The translations under genes and the position numbers were made by a program. Below, one piece after another: positions 33,799-44,381 of a stretch of DNA of 64,000 bases. The notes under the pieces are model-generated. The model made no database searches. It was not told where the DNA came from and saw only the letters and a list, made by a program, of their open reading frames with translations. Source of the stretch: Bagarius yarrelli (taxonomy: Eukaryota; Chordata; Actinopteri; Siluriformes; Sisoridae); assembly GCA_005784505.1 (NCBI GenBank), contig VCAZ01000036.1, forward strand, positions 2,155,940-2,219,939. Direction: 5' to 3'. The first letter of the stretch is position 1; each line of letters starts with the position of its first letter.

Positions 33799-34430
33799 GG
33801 GTTGTTGTTGTTTTAGACAAAATTCCTGTCATACTAATAAGACATAAGAAGAATCTCAGGTTGAAAACAAAAGGCAATTCCTGCATTTAGTCACATGGTA
33901 ACAGGCAGGAAGGACAAATGTCATGTGGCAAAAGTAGGCAGCAGATTTCAATTGCATGATTTTGGTCCTTTGCGAACTTCTAAAAAAAAAAAAAAATTAA
34001 GGATTAAAAGTAAGGTCTAATATGCTGGCATTGAAAAAAACATTTGTTTTTTTTGACATCTATGATTTTCCTGCCATGCAATATTAACGTCTCGTCACTG
34101 TAAACCACTCAGACTTTCTGTGAAAATAAAACCCGCAAAATCATAAAGAAATAAAAGGTTTTTTTGATATTACTAAAGTCTTGCTGTCAGCCAGTGTTTG
34201 TAAAGGTTACAAGCAAAATCGCTTAGAAAATCGTCTACAACCAGATTCACAAAGGATTTATGCACTTAGTGTTCTTAGGTGTTTTCATGTAGAAAATTAA
34301 TAAATAAAAAAAAAGCAAAAAAATGATATCCCCCCATTTTTTTTGTGTGTGTTACATAAAAAAAAATCATTTAACTAAAACAAACAAAATAAAAATTCAG
34401 TTGGTTGGCAGCATTGCAGGTATATAGAAA
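33511..34430. other. Noncoding, with (TG)n at 33760-33796
   Basis: A TG microsatellite of about 19 units plus AT-rich DNA. Nothing else is recognised. Confidence 0.6.
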
Positions 34431-34722
34431 ATTGTGACTGTTGAAAGGAGTACAATCATTCATGGACAGAAAAGCCCCGGATATGTGAATACATCATTGA
34501 GCATGTTTTGTACTTTACATTTGTTTAATAACCGAAAAAAAATCACCTTGGAGTGCAGTAGAGGCTCGGTTAGAGTGTCGACCGGTTGTATGTTCTTTCC
34601 CAGGTTCGTTCTATCATTTAGGATGGCATTAATAAGAGCATATGAATAGAGGTCCATTTACATCAGATTACAACAAAGCTTAATGGCATCTAAAAGCTTT
34701 CAGCTGCTAATGCTGGGAGAGC
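34430..34722. other. Unique block, conserved-element candidate
   Basis: The minus strand is open from 34657 (MDLYSYALINAILNDRTNLG...) to a CCAAG|gtgattt donor-like word. There is an in-frame TAA just before the ATG and no pyrimidine tract. The plus-strand words (cattaataagagcatatgaatag) look like a conserved noncoding element, which I prefer. Confidence 0.25.
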
Positions 34723-34728
34723 ATTTTG

Positions 34729-34730
<2 letters not shown>

Positions 34731-34761
<31 letters not shown>
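34731..34761. repeat. (GT)n microsatellite
   Basis: About 15 units, followed by T runs. Confidence 0.95.
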
Positions 34762-34762
<1 letters not shown>

Positions 34763-34918
34763 GTTTTTTTTTTGTTTTTTTTTGCCTTTCCCACAAAAGT
34801 TCAGGAAAAATATCCGCAAAGCACTTAGTAACTTCGATAAGTTTTCAGTGGCTTCAGTATGTCTCTGTGTCTCAGCGTGGTGTCACTTCTCGTTGAGTTT
34901 TATTTCTGTTCTTATTTA

Positions 34919-34921
<3 letters not shown>

Positions 34922-34961
<40 letters not shown>
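34922..34961. repeat. Poly(A) run of 40
   Basis: An uninterrupted homopolymer. No retroposed gene precedes it, so a retrogene tail is not supported. Confidence 0.9.
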
Positions 34962-34963
<2 letters not shown>

Positions 34964-34969
34964 AAAGCC

Positions 34970-35760
34970 ACCGCAGTTGTTATCTCTTCGCTTCGTTTGG
35001 CAGTTTTTGTAGCTATCGCCGTCTTCGTTATACGTTCGTAATTCGCTACTTACTAAACCTCCCCCACCCCCACCCAATCCCCACTGTGAGATCAGTCTAG
35101 GATGTTTGCTCCCTGTCATTACAAAAAAGAGTAAAAGAAAAAAGAAAGAGAGTCCACATCATATCCAGTAGCTTGGTCTTTACAGTGGATTGTCGCTTAA
35201 ACAAAAAAAAGGCTTATGGGAAGCCTGCACAGGGTCAAGTACAGACTTTTAGTCACTCCTTTAAAACTTTTTCTTCTTCCGGGTTCCCTTTTTGACACAG
35301 TTAAGACATACGAGCTGTTAGAATTGATACAGAGATGACTTGCTTTTTTGTTCGCTATTGTTAAATGGGCATGTTGATGACACCGGGATGAGCGGGATAA
35401 ACTATCCGATAGATATTTTTTTTTAGTATGTGCGGCCATTTAAGACAGACAATGATCTTCTTTTTTTTGTTGTTAGTTTGTTTGTTGGTTTTTCATTGTG
35501 TTTTTTAATTTTTTGTACATTTTTCTTTTTTTTTTTTTTTTTTTTAAAATTCAAGTTCAAGTATAGATTTTTTTCCATTGTCGGTTAAAAAAATGAAAAA
35601 AAAGTGGCAAATCTACTCTTAAAATCTATATTACATCTAGTCTACTATTTTGGGGCAAATGAGCCACTTCAAGAGCAAAGGATCAGGCTTGGTTTGAATA
35701 TTTGTCTAAAATCTACTTTTATCTGATATCTATATATTTTTTAAATATTTGCAGCTACAA
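34970..35760. other. Noncoding, T-rich runs
   Basis: Long T runs at 35461 and 35527-35546. It resembles 3' UTR or intron DNA. No gene is supported. Confidence 0.45.
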
Positions 35761-35763
35761 TGT

Positions 35764-35776
35764 GTCTATATATAGA

Positions 35777-35844
<68 letters not shown>

Positions 35845-35858
35845 TCTATTTATATACT
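35764..35858. repeat. (AT)n palindrome with GACC/GGTC-capped arms
   Basis: About 62 bases of pure AT are flanked by tatatagaccat on the left and atggtctattta on the right. These are inverted, so the whole is a cruciform-prone palindrome. Confidence 0.85.
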
Positions 35859-37050
35859 TTTAAAAAGCATGTAGTCCTTTGGTCCCTATTTTCTAAGGAA
35901 TGATGCATGTAAATAATCCTGGATTACCATTTTCTCTTCCATCTCTCTCTTCTGGCACAGACTACAACACCTGTATAGGCACAAAAACCAAAATGGCAGC
36001 AGGCTGGTGTGTGTGTATGTGTGTGTATATGTTTGCGCATTTCTATGGATTTACAGATAGAAATTAGATCGATATTTAACCAGTATCCAAAATATGAAGT
36101 TTCTGCAGTGCATTAGCCTAAGTGCAAAGGGTTTATAAACCGATGTAGTTTTGCATGTGTGTGTGTGTGTGTGTGTGTGTGTGAGATAGATATGTGTTGT
36201 TGACTGCATGTCTGATTGTATAACTGTGTATGCATGCTTTGAGCATAACGTATCTATAAATATTTCTCCATCTCGTCTTAAAAAAAAAGCAGCAAAAAAG
36301 TTGGTCTCTGCAAAAATTTGGCCTCTGCGGGTTTTGCGATGCCAAAGCGAGGAAATAAAAAAAAATATTAAGCCAAGAAAAAAGAAAATCTCTTCTCGTT
36401 TCTTCTTCATTCACCTCGTCTCACGCCGATTTTCCCAAAGAAACGAGGGACCGCTCTTCTTTCTTTCGTGTGGCAGAACGAAGAAGAAGTCTTTTGTACT
36501 TATACTGCACTTGTGAGAATAAGGTGTTCCTTCTTCCTGGAAAAAAGGAGAAAAAAAAAGAAAAGGAGGGGGTGGAAAAAGAGGAAAGAAGAAACATAGA
36601 AATTGTAAGATTTTGCCTGTATGCACAGTAGGTATAATTTTGAGAAAATCCACCAGCGTTTTACACCAACATCTACAGCCAACACTTACACACACTCACA
36701 ACACAAAGTACAAGATGTTCGATTATTATTTACAATATCCACATGGAGGAGTTTAACTTTTTAACTATATTAGTCACATCCTTTTAAGACGACGATTCTG
36801 TGACAATTTAATCTTACACTGCATCTAACATTGTTTAACCAAAAAAGTAATGAAACAGACAGCGAGGGGCAAAAAGGAGGGACACAACCAAGTGAAGACG
36901 GAGTAATGTGAGATGACTGAAGCTTGATTACACAAACAGATTATAGGCCTAGTAAAGGGAATTGAAACAAAATCTATACTGAATATTGTTGTTGCCAGTT
37001 ATACTGAAGTAATTAGCAACGTGACAGAAACGGCGGAAATCCGAAACTGA
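35859..37050. other. Noncoding, with (TG)n at 36155-36183 and A/G-rich patches
   Basis: A TG microsatellite, an A-rich patch at 36280-36380 and an AG-rich patch at 36535-36595. No gene is supported. Confidence 0.5.
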
Positions 37051-37057
37051 TGTCAGG

Positions 37058-37204
37058 TAAGGGGAATTGGTAGTCTAGTGGTTGGACTTCCACTGCTGGG
37101 TCTCTGTGCCAGGCCCTTAACCCCCATTTTCTCAGTTGTATAAATTAAATAAATGTAAGTCACTCTGAATAAGGACGTCTACCAATTGCTACAAATGTAA
37201 ATGC
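37058..37204 (+). repeat. SINE family A with internal deletion
   Basis: The head ggggaattggtagtctagtgg is joined to ccactgctgggtctctgtgcc, lacking the B-box segment. The tail is intact. Confidence 0.8.
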
Positions 37205-37440
37205 ACAATGTTTAGGTGTTCGGTCAGGGTTTCAATTCATACCAAAGGTGTTTGGTGGGGTTGAGTCAGAGTCGAGGCTCTCTATGCTTTTATAGAGCTT
37301 GTTTTGGGCACATGGACATTGTCTGTCTAGCAGAAACAGGTTTGCGCCTCTTAGTTCCATTTAAGGAAAATTATATGCAATAACGGGTACTAATGTAATA
37401 CGTAGGTGTCCAAAAACTTTTGGGCATTTTGTGTATTTCA
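37205..37440 (-). mobile_element. Tc1/mariner-type relic (family D), inverted
   Basis: It contains accaaaggtgtttggtggggttgagtc and ends tgtccaaaaacttttgggcattttgtgta, the outer end of this family. Confidence 0.6.
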
Positions 37441-37504
37441 AGAAGCAAACTGAGAAATCAATGAGGAAGAAAATGTTGCTAACCCATTATACAGTTAGGG
37501 TATC

Positions 37505-37655
37505 TGGATTTACATTGATATCATTTATCTAACCAAACAGCCGAAGGTTAAGGTGGCAGTTCAGTAGTGGCAGTTCAGTGATCCTGGGAATTGAACCCCA
37601 GCCATTTTGATCATCAATCCAGCATCTTAACTGGTAAGCGACCGCTTGCCCTACT
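37505..37655 (-). repeat. SINE family A, degraded inverted copy
   Basis: It has gtggcagttcagtgatcctgggaattgaacccc and atcttaactggtaagcgacc. Confidence 0.6.
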
Positions 37656-37667
37656 TATGTTTAAATG

Positions 37668-37857
37668 TACATTTACATTTCTGCCAGACACCCCTATCCA
37701 GAGCGACGTACATTTATTTAATTTTTTAGACAACTAAGCAATTGGGAGCTAAGGGCCTCACTCAGAGACCCAAAAGTGGTAACTTGGTGTTGCTGGAAAT
37801 CGAACCCACGATCGTTTGGTTAGCAGACCAACACCTGAACCACTGCGCTACCACATT
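37668..37857 (-). repeat. SINE family A, inverted, near full length
   Basis: Tail complement ctgccagacacccctatccagagcgac and head complement acctgaaccactgcgctaccac. Confidence 0.85.
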
Positions 37858-37892
37858 TTACCTTCCCTTTCTTCATATGCTTAGCCTAAGGC

Positions 37893-38175
37893 TTAGTTAA
37901 GGCCTAAGGCCCTGCTCAGGGGCCCAACAGTGGCAACTTAGTGGTGCTGGGAAATGAACCCACAATCTTCAGATCAGAAGTGGTAGATCAGATCAGAAGG
38001 GGAAGTGGTAGTGCAGTGTTTAAGTTGTTGAACTACCAACTTGAGGACCCAGGTTTGATTCCCAGCCCCACCAAGCCTTCACTGCTGGGCCCCTGAGCAA
38101 GGCCCTTAACCCCCCAATTGCTCAGTTGTATGTAAATGTAGGTCCAAAACCTTAACCATTGAGCTACCACATCAA
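37893..38175 (-). repeat. SINE family A, inverted copy interrupted by a forward copy
   Basis: The inverted copy runs 37893-37985 (gccctgctcaggggcccaac) and resumes at about 38143-38175 (aggtccaaaaccttaaccattgagctacc). The forward copy lies between them. Confidence 0.7.
38000..38142 (+). repeat. SINE family A, nested forward copy
   Basis: It runs from ggggaagtggtagtgcagtg to ctcagttgtatgtaaatgta, with the L2-like tail deleted. It sits inside an older inverted copy. Confidence 0.8.
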
Positions 38176-38262
38176 TTCCCAGTACCACAATGTGAGGGAG
38201 CCCCTGAACAAGGCTTTTAACCCTTAACTGCTTATTTGGGCGTCTACTAAAATAAGATTTCC
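38176..38262 (+). repeat. SINE family A fragment
   Basis: It contains attcccagtaccacaatgtg and gggcgtctactaaaa. Confidence 0.55.
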
Positions 38263-39085
38263 AGCTCAGTCCTCAGTACGGGCTACGGTCACTGTGGAGT
38301 TTTAGATGTTCGGCATGGAACATACGGAATTTCTCAGAAAAATAATAAGCGCCATCGAATATAATTCAAGAAAACACACAGCGAGTTTTCTATCATCCTT
38401 TAAAATTAATTAACAAAGTACTTTTAATTAATTTGCTCAGCTATGTAACGCTAATTACGTTTACCTTGATACGATCCCTAAAGGGGCACATAAAGAAAGT
38501 CCAACTCAGTATATCTCAGTTTCTATTAAAGAATTAAACAATCAACGATAAATAAAAAGCCTGGCTGGTTTTCAACGCCGATAACTCCCACCTCTTCTCT
38601 TGGATCTGCTTCTTCTTTACTGGCATCGACATGTACGCTTGTTAAAAGTGTTAAAAGTGTTTTGACTGGAAGAAAAGAAAGAAAGGCGACTAGCGTGTGG
38701 TATTGTGTGAAAAAGAACTGATTATAGATGCGATTTCGAGGCAGAAGGTTTGAGTGTGGAAAAGCGGAAGAGATACAGAGTTGCTTTTAAAAATAGACAC
38801 CTGCTAATCACACGCTCAGCAGTCTAAACACACACATGCGGAAAAAAAAACAAAACAGAAATTTGTTTTTGCATTCAAAATGTAATTTTCTACTTTTTTA
38901 AACATTTAACTAAAACTTTTGACATACCAATTATATAAAACGTGATATTTTTAAAATGTACGTTACCTGTTTATTCTTTATTCTTTTATTAAACACAGTT
39001 ATTGGTGGCACCGATGGGCCCTCAAAAAAAAAAGTTATGATTAGGGGCCCGTAAAAGTTTGGGGCGACCCTGATTGCAGTTTTAT
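38263..39085. other. Noncoding apart from the 46-bp exon candidate
   Basis: Unique, moderately AT-rich. A MITE-like fragment (ggggcccgtaaaagtttggggcgaccc) lies near 39040. Confidence 0.4.
38592..38637 (-). CDS. Candidate 46-bp exon upstream of the 28.7-kb terminal exon
   Basis: The minus strand contains aacaag|CGTACATG...GAAGAG|gtgggag, with a 46-bp frame (x)YMSMPVKKKQIQEK that leaves AG. Those two bases complete a serine codon with the T of the 28741 exon, so the two join in phase. An alternative acceptor at the nearby cttttcttccag gives another open frame ending ...VHVDASKEEADPREE but does not join that exon in frame. The pyrimidine tract for the first option is weak. This is a speculative call that rests on phase compatibility and an open frame only. 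Confidence 0.15.
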
Positions 39086-39087
39086 TA

Positions 39088-39272
39088 GGGGGCGTGGTAG
39101 TGCAGTGGTTAAGGTGTTGAACTACTAATTTGGGTTCGATTACAGCACCATCAAGCCACCACCGCCAGGCCTCTGAGCAAGGCTTCAACCTTCAACCTTC
39201 AACCTTCAACTCTCTGTATAACAGAAAAAAATGTAAGTCGCTCTGGGCGTCTGCCAAATGCTGTAAATGTAA
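39088..39272 (+). repeat. SINE family A
   Basis: The head agggggcgtggtagtgcagtgg is present. A small ttcaacc triplication occurs near 39184-39210 and the tail is shortened. Confidence 0.85.
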
Positions 39273-39292
39273 CAATATAAATGTATTTAAGG

Positions 39293-39440
39293 GCAGTTGT
39301 GGCTCCAAAGTTGTTGATTTGAAGACTAGGAAGACCTGAGTTTAAGCCCCACTACTGCCAGTCAGCCATTGTCGGGTCCCTGAGCAAGACCCTTCCCCCT
39401 TCCTGCTCCAGGGGCGCTGTATCATAGCTGTATCGAGGCT
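39293..39440 (+). repeat. SINE family B
   Basis: It contains ggcagttgtggctccaaagttg, gacctgagtttaagccccac and gggtccctgagcaagaccc, like the copy at 2517. Confidence 0.75.
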
Positions 39441-39521
39441 GTCTGGAGAAATAATTAGTCTACCCTTCAGCATAAAATTCGCTTCTTTTCATAATATAGG
39501 CCAACACACTGTGATTATCTG

Positions 39522-39526
<5 letters not shown>

Positions 39527-39579
<53 letters not shown>
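39527..39579. repeat. (AT)n microsatellite
   Basis: A pure run ending in (AC/AT) steps that abut a transposon end. Confidence 0.95.
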
Positions 39580-39583
<4 letters not shown>

Positions 39584-39587
39584 CATA

Positions 39588-40087
39588 CAGTGGTACCTCG
39601 ACTTATGAGTGTCGCAACTATCAAGTTTTCAACAAGTCATCACTTGGCCAATTTTTTGCGAGCTAAAATTCAGGATACGAGCCAGCTTCAGACACCCAAC
39701 CGCTAGCTGGCATAGCTAACGCCACAGCATTTTTCTTGTCTTTCTCCCATCCCGTCAATGCTTTACACTCCAGTCCAGTTAGTGGTGGTAATACACCATA
39801 AGTTGTCTTGTCAACCGCCAATAAACAACACTCGATAGCTAGTCAGACATGCGCGTTAGCAAGTGCAGTTGACTGATCTCTAAGGTAAATGTTGTACATT
39901 ATATATGCAGTACATCCTATTGTATTGTTTTTTATACAGTATTTGTTATTTATAAGTTTATTTTTCTGGAACGGATTAATGGCATTTCAATTCATTTCAA
40001 TGGGGTAAATTAATTTGCCAAACAAATAATTTAAAGTTACGAGCTCCATCACGGAGCGAATTAAACTCGTAAGCCAAGGCGCCAATG
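39588..40087 (+). mobile_element. Nonautonomous DNA transposon, 500 bp, pogo/Tigger-like ends
   Basis: The left end CAGTGGTACCTCGACTTATG and the right end (complement) CATTGGCGCCTTGGCTTACG are imperfect 22-bp inverted repeats with the CAGTGGTACCTCG-type start known from Tigger/pogo relatives. It is preceded by TA; the right-hand TA has been lost. There is no open frame of transposase size. Confidence 0.65.
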
Positions 40088-40929
40088 TTTTTTTTTAAAT
40101 ACTGTCTAAATGCTACCATACACACTTTCCTGGATGTCTTTCATTCAGTTGTTTTTTTTTATCCGGCCCTCAGGCGTCATCAGAATCACATGATGGCAAC
40201 CAAGCTATCTAAAAGTCTTTTTGAATTCTGACGACTTACGCTAAAAAGAATTAAGCTAAAATTGTACAGTTCAAAAAACCATAATCTTTATTTTTTGTTG
40301 CTTATTATTTTGTGTGTGTGACAGAGAGTGAGAAACCGAGTCAATAAAGTCACCATGTGTGGGTCCATGGCAGCACCTGCAGCTCTGCAATCATTCTGTA
40401 ATTAGTTAGCAAGCTCATAAATAAGTAAACAGGAAGAAATCCTTGTGTCACCAAACAAAACAATCAAAGCGAAGCACTTCAAACAAAAATACAATGAAAA
40501 CCAGCACAGAGAAAAAAGAGGAGACCGGTGTTAACATTTGCCTTTGCACCACCACTGGGGAAGAAATAATTGGCAATACAAACATGGTGTCATGTTTTAA
40601 CGATAGCTCACCACGTGAATTAGCAAGTTAAAAGTTCAGCTCTGCCATAAAAAATAGAAAAAAACAAAACAAAAACAAAACATCGAAGGCAAATATAAAA
40701 AGTCACAGCTCACGTTTGGGGTAAAATATGCGGCAAAATATCAACACATTTTCAAGTTCACACGCAAAATAACACTAACACATCACTCACGTTACGTTAC
40801 AACAGCGAAAGGTCACACCCCATCAAAACCAACCAATCAGCAGCTTTACGAACATCAGCTACCAGCTAACAAAATACTGCACTCCATCAATACGAAAAAC
40901 CCAAAACATGGCCACAAGAGAAAGAGAAG
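40088..40929. other. Noncoding, nothing recognised
   Basis: Moderately AT-rich, with A-rich patches. A 62-codon open frame at 40443 is unsupported. Confidence 0.45.
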
Positions 40930-41110
40930 AAGAGATGAAAAGATTCAACAGCACTCCATGCCACTCGATCACAGTAGTACACATGACGTCATCCAAACAT
41001 CGTGGTGGAAACTTACAGCCGTGGGAACCGTTTTTCCCCCCCTGACCGTAGACATGTAGCTAGTCAACAGGGCGGCCATCTTGAGCTACGTTTTGGCCAT
41101 GCCATGCTGG
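40930..41110. promoter_or_regulatory. CRE plus YY1-like motif block (possible TATA-less promoter or repeat)
   Basis: TGACGTCA lies at 40984-40991. About 90 bases later the minus strand reads CAAGATGGCCGCC (near 41071-41083), which is both YY1-like and a strong initiation context. The frame opened there (MAALLTSYMSTVRG...) runs only about 34 codons. It is about 2.6 kb downstream of the CELF stop. It may equally be a dispersed repeat. Confidence 0.2.
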
Positions 41111-42390
41111 GTTTCATGTAAGTTCGAGGGCAAAAGAAAAAAAAAATAAATCCATATAATTGGGTTTTCTTTTGGAAGCGTTATGAGCATTACCGATGAA
41201 TTATAAACTTTTCAGAAAGATCAATAAGGATACATTGCTGGGAGGAATTTAAAAAGTTATTTTTAATTATATAACACACAAAAGAAAAAACTGCAAAAAC
41301 TCCTGATCCAGTTAAGAGTTACAGTCTTATTTCTAGCCAAAAAAATCTGATTAATCTTGTTTTGAGAATAAAATCAAATTATGTAAGAATATAATGACTT
41401 ACCTAAGTAAAGGTCTAAAGTTCGCTTTTTTTTTACCTGCAAATTGAGGATAATTATAATAAGAGACATTTTTAAGGCCTTGTATTTTTTAAGACTGTTT
41501 TTTAGCCGTAATAGCTTGTTTTTATCTTAAATGCTTTGGCTCATGTAAAAACCGAATATATATAAAGCCAATTTTTAAATTAAGAGGAATTCTTCTGTTT
41601 AGTAATTTTACTGTAGATTTAAGATCTTTTTTTACAAATTAAGAGAAGCAAACTGTTTAAAACATGATTAACATGCTAGTTTTAAGTTAATTAGACTAAA
41701 TACAAGTGTTTTAATGCTTTAATATTTTACTGAAGCCTAGATAAGTTTTTCTATTTCTTATCTTAGTGCCCTGGTAGATCATTTGACTTGTTTCTAGTCT
41801 GTATCTTCTTAAATCACACGTTTATTTCTCGTATTTAAATGGCTAATTTTTAATTGATTAATTAATTTTTTTATTTTTTTTTTTTTTTATTTTTTTCAGT
41901 TTTTTTGCAGTGAATGAGTGAAAGGATGAAACAGATACGGACATTAAGAGAATTTTGTAGACAAAATTCTACCAAAGAAATAAATGAGAGGGCGGGGCCA
42001 TAGGGTCCCGCCGGAAAAATGCACACACACCCTGCTGACAAAAGTAGAAAGTATGTTTTGCGTAAATTTTACCAGATTCTTAACGAGTAGGCCATCAAAC
42101 CTCCCAGTGCTCTCATTTAAGGACATCTGTCTGGAGAGCTGTACGGAAAATGTTCTCTCTGCAGGGGGCGTGCACTGCAACCGGCACTCTAATGCTTTTA
42201 ACTATCTCAGTACATTCGCTTTAATTACTGTTATTTTATACTTTTTTTTCAAAATGTCAACTAAACATCTGGGTTCTGTTCAAAAGTAAAGCAAGCAATT
42301 ATAAATCATACAGAACCGGTACCACATCTGTTTCAAACCACGTGATGTGTAAACTTTTAAAGCTGGGTACAAAAGTGTAATCAGAAGATA
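41111..42390. other. Noncoding, nothing recognised
   Basis: AT-rich with a T run at 41868-41900. 41980-42180 is less AT-rich and open on both strands, but no splice sites or homology are recognised. Confidence 0.4.
42158..42172 (+). promoter_or_regulatory. Weak CTCF-like site
   Basis: The sequence tctgcagggggcgtg contains the GCAGGGGGCG core. It matches about 11 of 15 consensus positions, so the call is weak. It lies about 1.5 kb beyond the CELF stop codon. Confidence 0.2.
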
Positions 42391-42394
42391 ATTC

Positions 42395-42565
42395 TTACAT
42401 TTCTATTTAGCAGACACTTGTATCCAGAGTGACTTACATTTATGCTACTTAATTTATCCAAGGGCCTTGCTTAGGGGCCCAGCAGTGGTGCTGGGAATTG
42501 TACTTTTTTTCTCTTTTGTTAGCAGTCCAACAACTCTAAGCTTAACTCTAAGCTACCACTTCCAC
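42395..42565 (-). repeat. SINE family A, inverted, degraded
   Basis: It contains cttgtatccagagtgacttac, gggccttgcttaggggcccagcagtgg and ctctaagctaccacttcc. Confidence 0.75.
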
Positions 42566-42693
42566 TTCTTACACAGATTAAATCCTACCTGAGAAAGTTT
42601 TATAATTATTTCATTGTTACGTGCTTAATTACACGATTCTTACATGATTCCTTACTCGTGTTGGGTTGGAAAAACTTCCTACAATTTAGAATT

Positions 42694-42699
42694 TTTATT
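42694..42699 (-). terminator. Candidate poly(A) signal for the CELF transcript (AATAAA)
   Basis: The minus strand reads aaaaaataaaaattctaaattg about 980 bases after the CELF stop. No other AATAAA was seen between the stop and this point. The intervening minus strand at 42900-42720 is T-rich like a 3' UTR. CELF mRNAs often have long 3' UTRs, so the true site may be further on. Confidence 0.3.
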
Positions 42700-43019
42700 T
42701 TTTATATTTTACAGCATGTCCACCATAGTAGACCGCAGGACCATTTCAGTTTAAAAAGATAGTCCTCTTTATAGCCATTTTGGATTAAGTCCAAGAACCA
42801 GTTATTAGCATTTGAGCCGATCAAATGACATATTACTTGAAAGCACATGATGTCCTTTGTACAGTACAGCAGAAATTGATAGAGTAACTCCAAAAATAAT
42901 TTAAAATACATTTGTACACAAAAGTCCACTACAAATCAATGACGGGGTCTCAGGAGGATATGAAAATGTTCTTATACTGTATCGATTCAGATTTACACAA
43001 TCAACCTTGCTGTGGTATA

Positions 43020-43350
43020 AAAAAGCCAGATGTTCATGGACACTTTACCAGCATATCCACATAACTGTTCCGTAAGTATTTCTACCAGAACACTGTGGCT
43101 GGTCACAAAGCGCCTGAGCTCCATGAAGACAGAGTTCTGACTCAGACTCAACCCCTCTAAACACAACTGGGATCACCTGGAACACTGACTGGACTCCAGA
43201 CCACTTCTTCCATATTAGTGTCTGTTCTCACTAATACTATTGTAGCTGAATAAACACATCCCCACAGTCACGCTTAAATAGTTAAAATCCTTTCCAGAAG
43301 TAAATCCTGGACTAGGATGTTTAAAATACACATGAATTTGACGGTCAGTG
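43020..43350 (+). mobile_element. Tc1/mariner-type relic (family D)
   Basis: It contains catggacac, gagctccatgaagacagagttc, gactcaacccctctaaacac, ggaacactgactgg and ccccacagtcacgcttaaatagt. It is probably within or just past the CELF 3' UTR. Confidence 0.6.
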
Positions 43351-43407
43351 TAACATTAGTATTGTAAAAGTTTTTGTAATTTTTTAATCTTTCTACTAAA
43401 ATGTTAT

Positions 43408-43580
43408 ATGGAAAGTAGTAGCTAAATGGTTAAGGTGTTGGACTGCTGATAAAAAGCTCCACCAACCTACCACTGCTGGGCCCCTGAGCAAAGCCTCACC
43501 CATAACTGCTCATATGAATAAAAAATTACTATGTAAATGTAATTCACTCTGGATAAATGTGTCTACCAGAAATGTAAAAT
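43408..43580 (+). repeat. SINE family A in the CELF 3' UTR region (antisense to the gene)
   Basis: It runs from ggaaagtagtagctaaatgg to ctctggataaatgtgtctacc, about 100 bases after the CELF stop codon. Confidence 0.8.
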
Positions 43581-43675
43581 GTTATTATTATTATTTTTTT
43601 TTAATTCCACATCAGAACAATTAAATGTGACCACCACTAGTAATGATTCTCACCTGGATGTGAATGTTGGTGCAA

Positions 43676-43803
43676 TCAATAAGGGCGGTTGGCATCTTTT
43701 GGCCTCTTCAGCTGGACCTTAAGCCTCTTCATGCCAATCTGAAAACCATTCATTGCCTGAATGGCAGCCTGAGCGCTGGATGGGTTATCAAAGCTGACAA
43801 AGC
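43676..43803 (-). CDS. celf6: CELF exon F: last coding exon, end of RRM3 and C-terminus ...KRPKDANRPY
   Basis: This terminal coding exon has 128 bp up to and including the TGA at 43678-43676. It encodes (G)FVSFDNPSSAQAAIQAMNGF then QIGMKRLKVQLKRPKDANRPY. RNP1 continues as GFVSF, followed by helix 2 (AQAAIQAMNGF) and beta4 (KRLKVQLKR). The KRPKDANRPY end separates CELF3/4/6 from CELF1/2 (RSKNDSKPY) and from human CELF5 as I recall it. The acceptor is tttattcag|GC, preceded by a (TC)n microsatellite that serves as the pyrimidine tract. Three prime UTR sequence follows immediately, and a SINE in the opposite orientation lies about 100 bases downstream. Confidence 0.97.
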
Positions 43804-44317
43804 CTGAATAAAGAGAGAGAGAGAGAAAGAGAGAGACTGGGATCAACAAACCGTTTGTCATTGGTACAAAAGAAAGCTGTCACTGGCACATATGTGGGTG
43901 TGTTGGTTATACTTAAATTATTGATAATAACACCATTAACTTTAGCAAACACACCACCGCAGTGTTCAGTTCGTAGTTAGTCATAAGGTTGAAGTTGATT
44001 CATTTCTCATAACAGCAGCTTTGATAATAACATTGCTATAGTAAGAACGTGTTCGTCATTCACATGGTGGACACACAATACATGCTAATAACTAAAAATA
44101 AAACCTTTAAACAACAAAGAATCCATGTAATTTTTTAAAATTGTGATTTTCCTATAATTTTTTTGTAATCAGGCGCTATTAGGAAGATCGTGGGTTCGAT
44201 TCCCAGCACCGTTAAGACCTTTAACCCTTAACTGATCAGTTTGTTGAATAATACATAACGGCATCTGTAAAATGCCAGAAGTTTAAAATTAAATTTAAAA
44301 AATAAATAAATTAATTA

Positions 44318-44381
<64 letters not shown>

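Noticed and set aside
34460..34657. Minus-strand frame MDLYSYALINAILNDRTNLG... as a first coding exon
   Set aside because: The start context is poor, there is an in-frame stop just before it, and no partner exon joins it. The plus-strand sequence looks like a conserved noncoding element.
34922..34961. Poly(A) run as the tail of a processed retrogene
   Set aside because: No open frame or exon-like sequence precedes it in either orientation. It is an isolated homopolymer.
41066..41084. Start codon of a gene at the CAAGATGGCCGCC word (minus strand)
   Set aside because: The frame closes after about 34 codons and no donor splices to another open block. It is kept only as a motif block.
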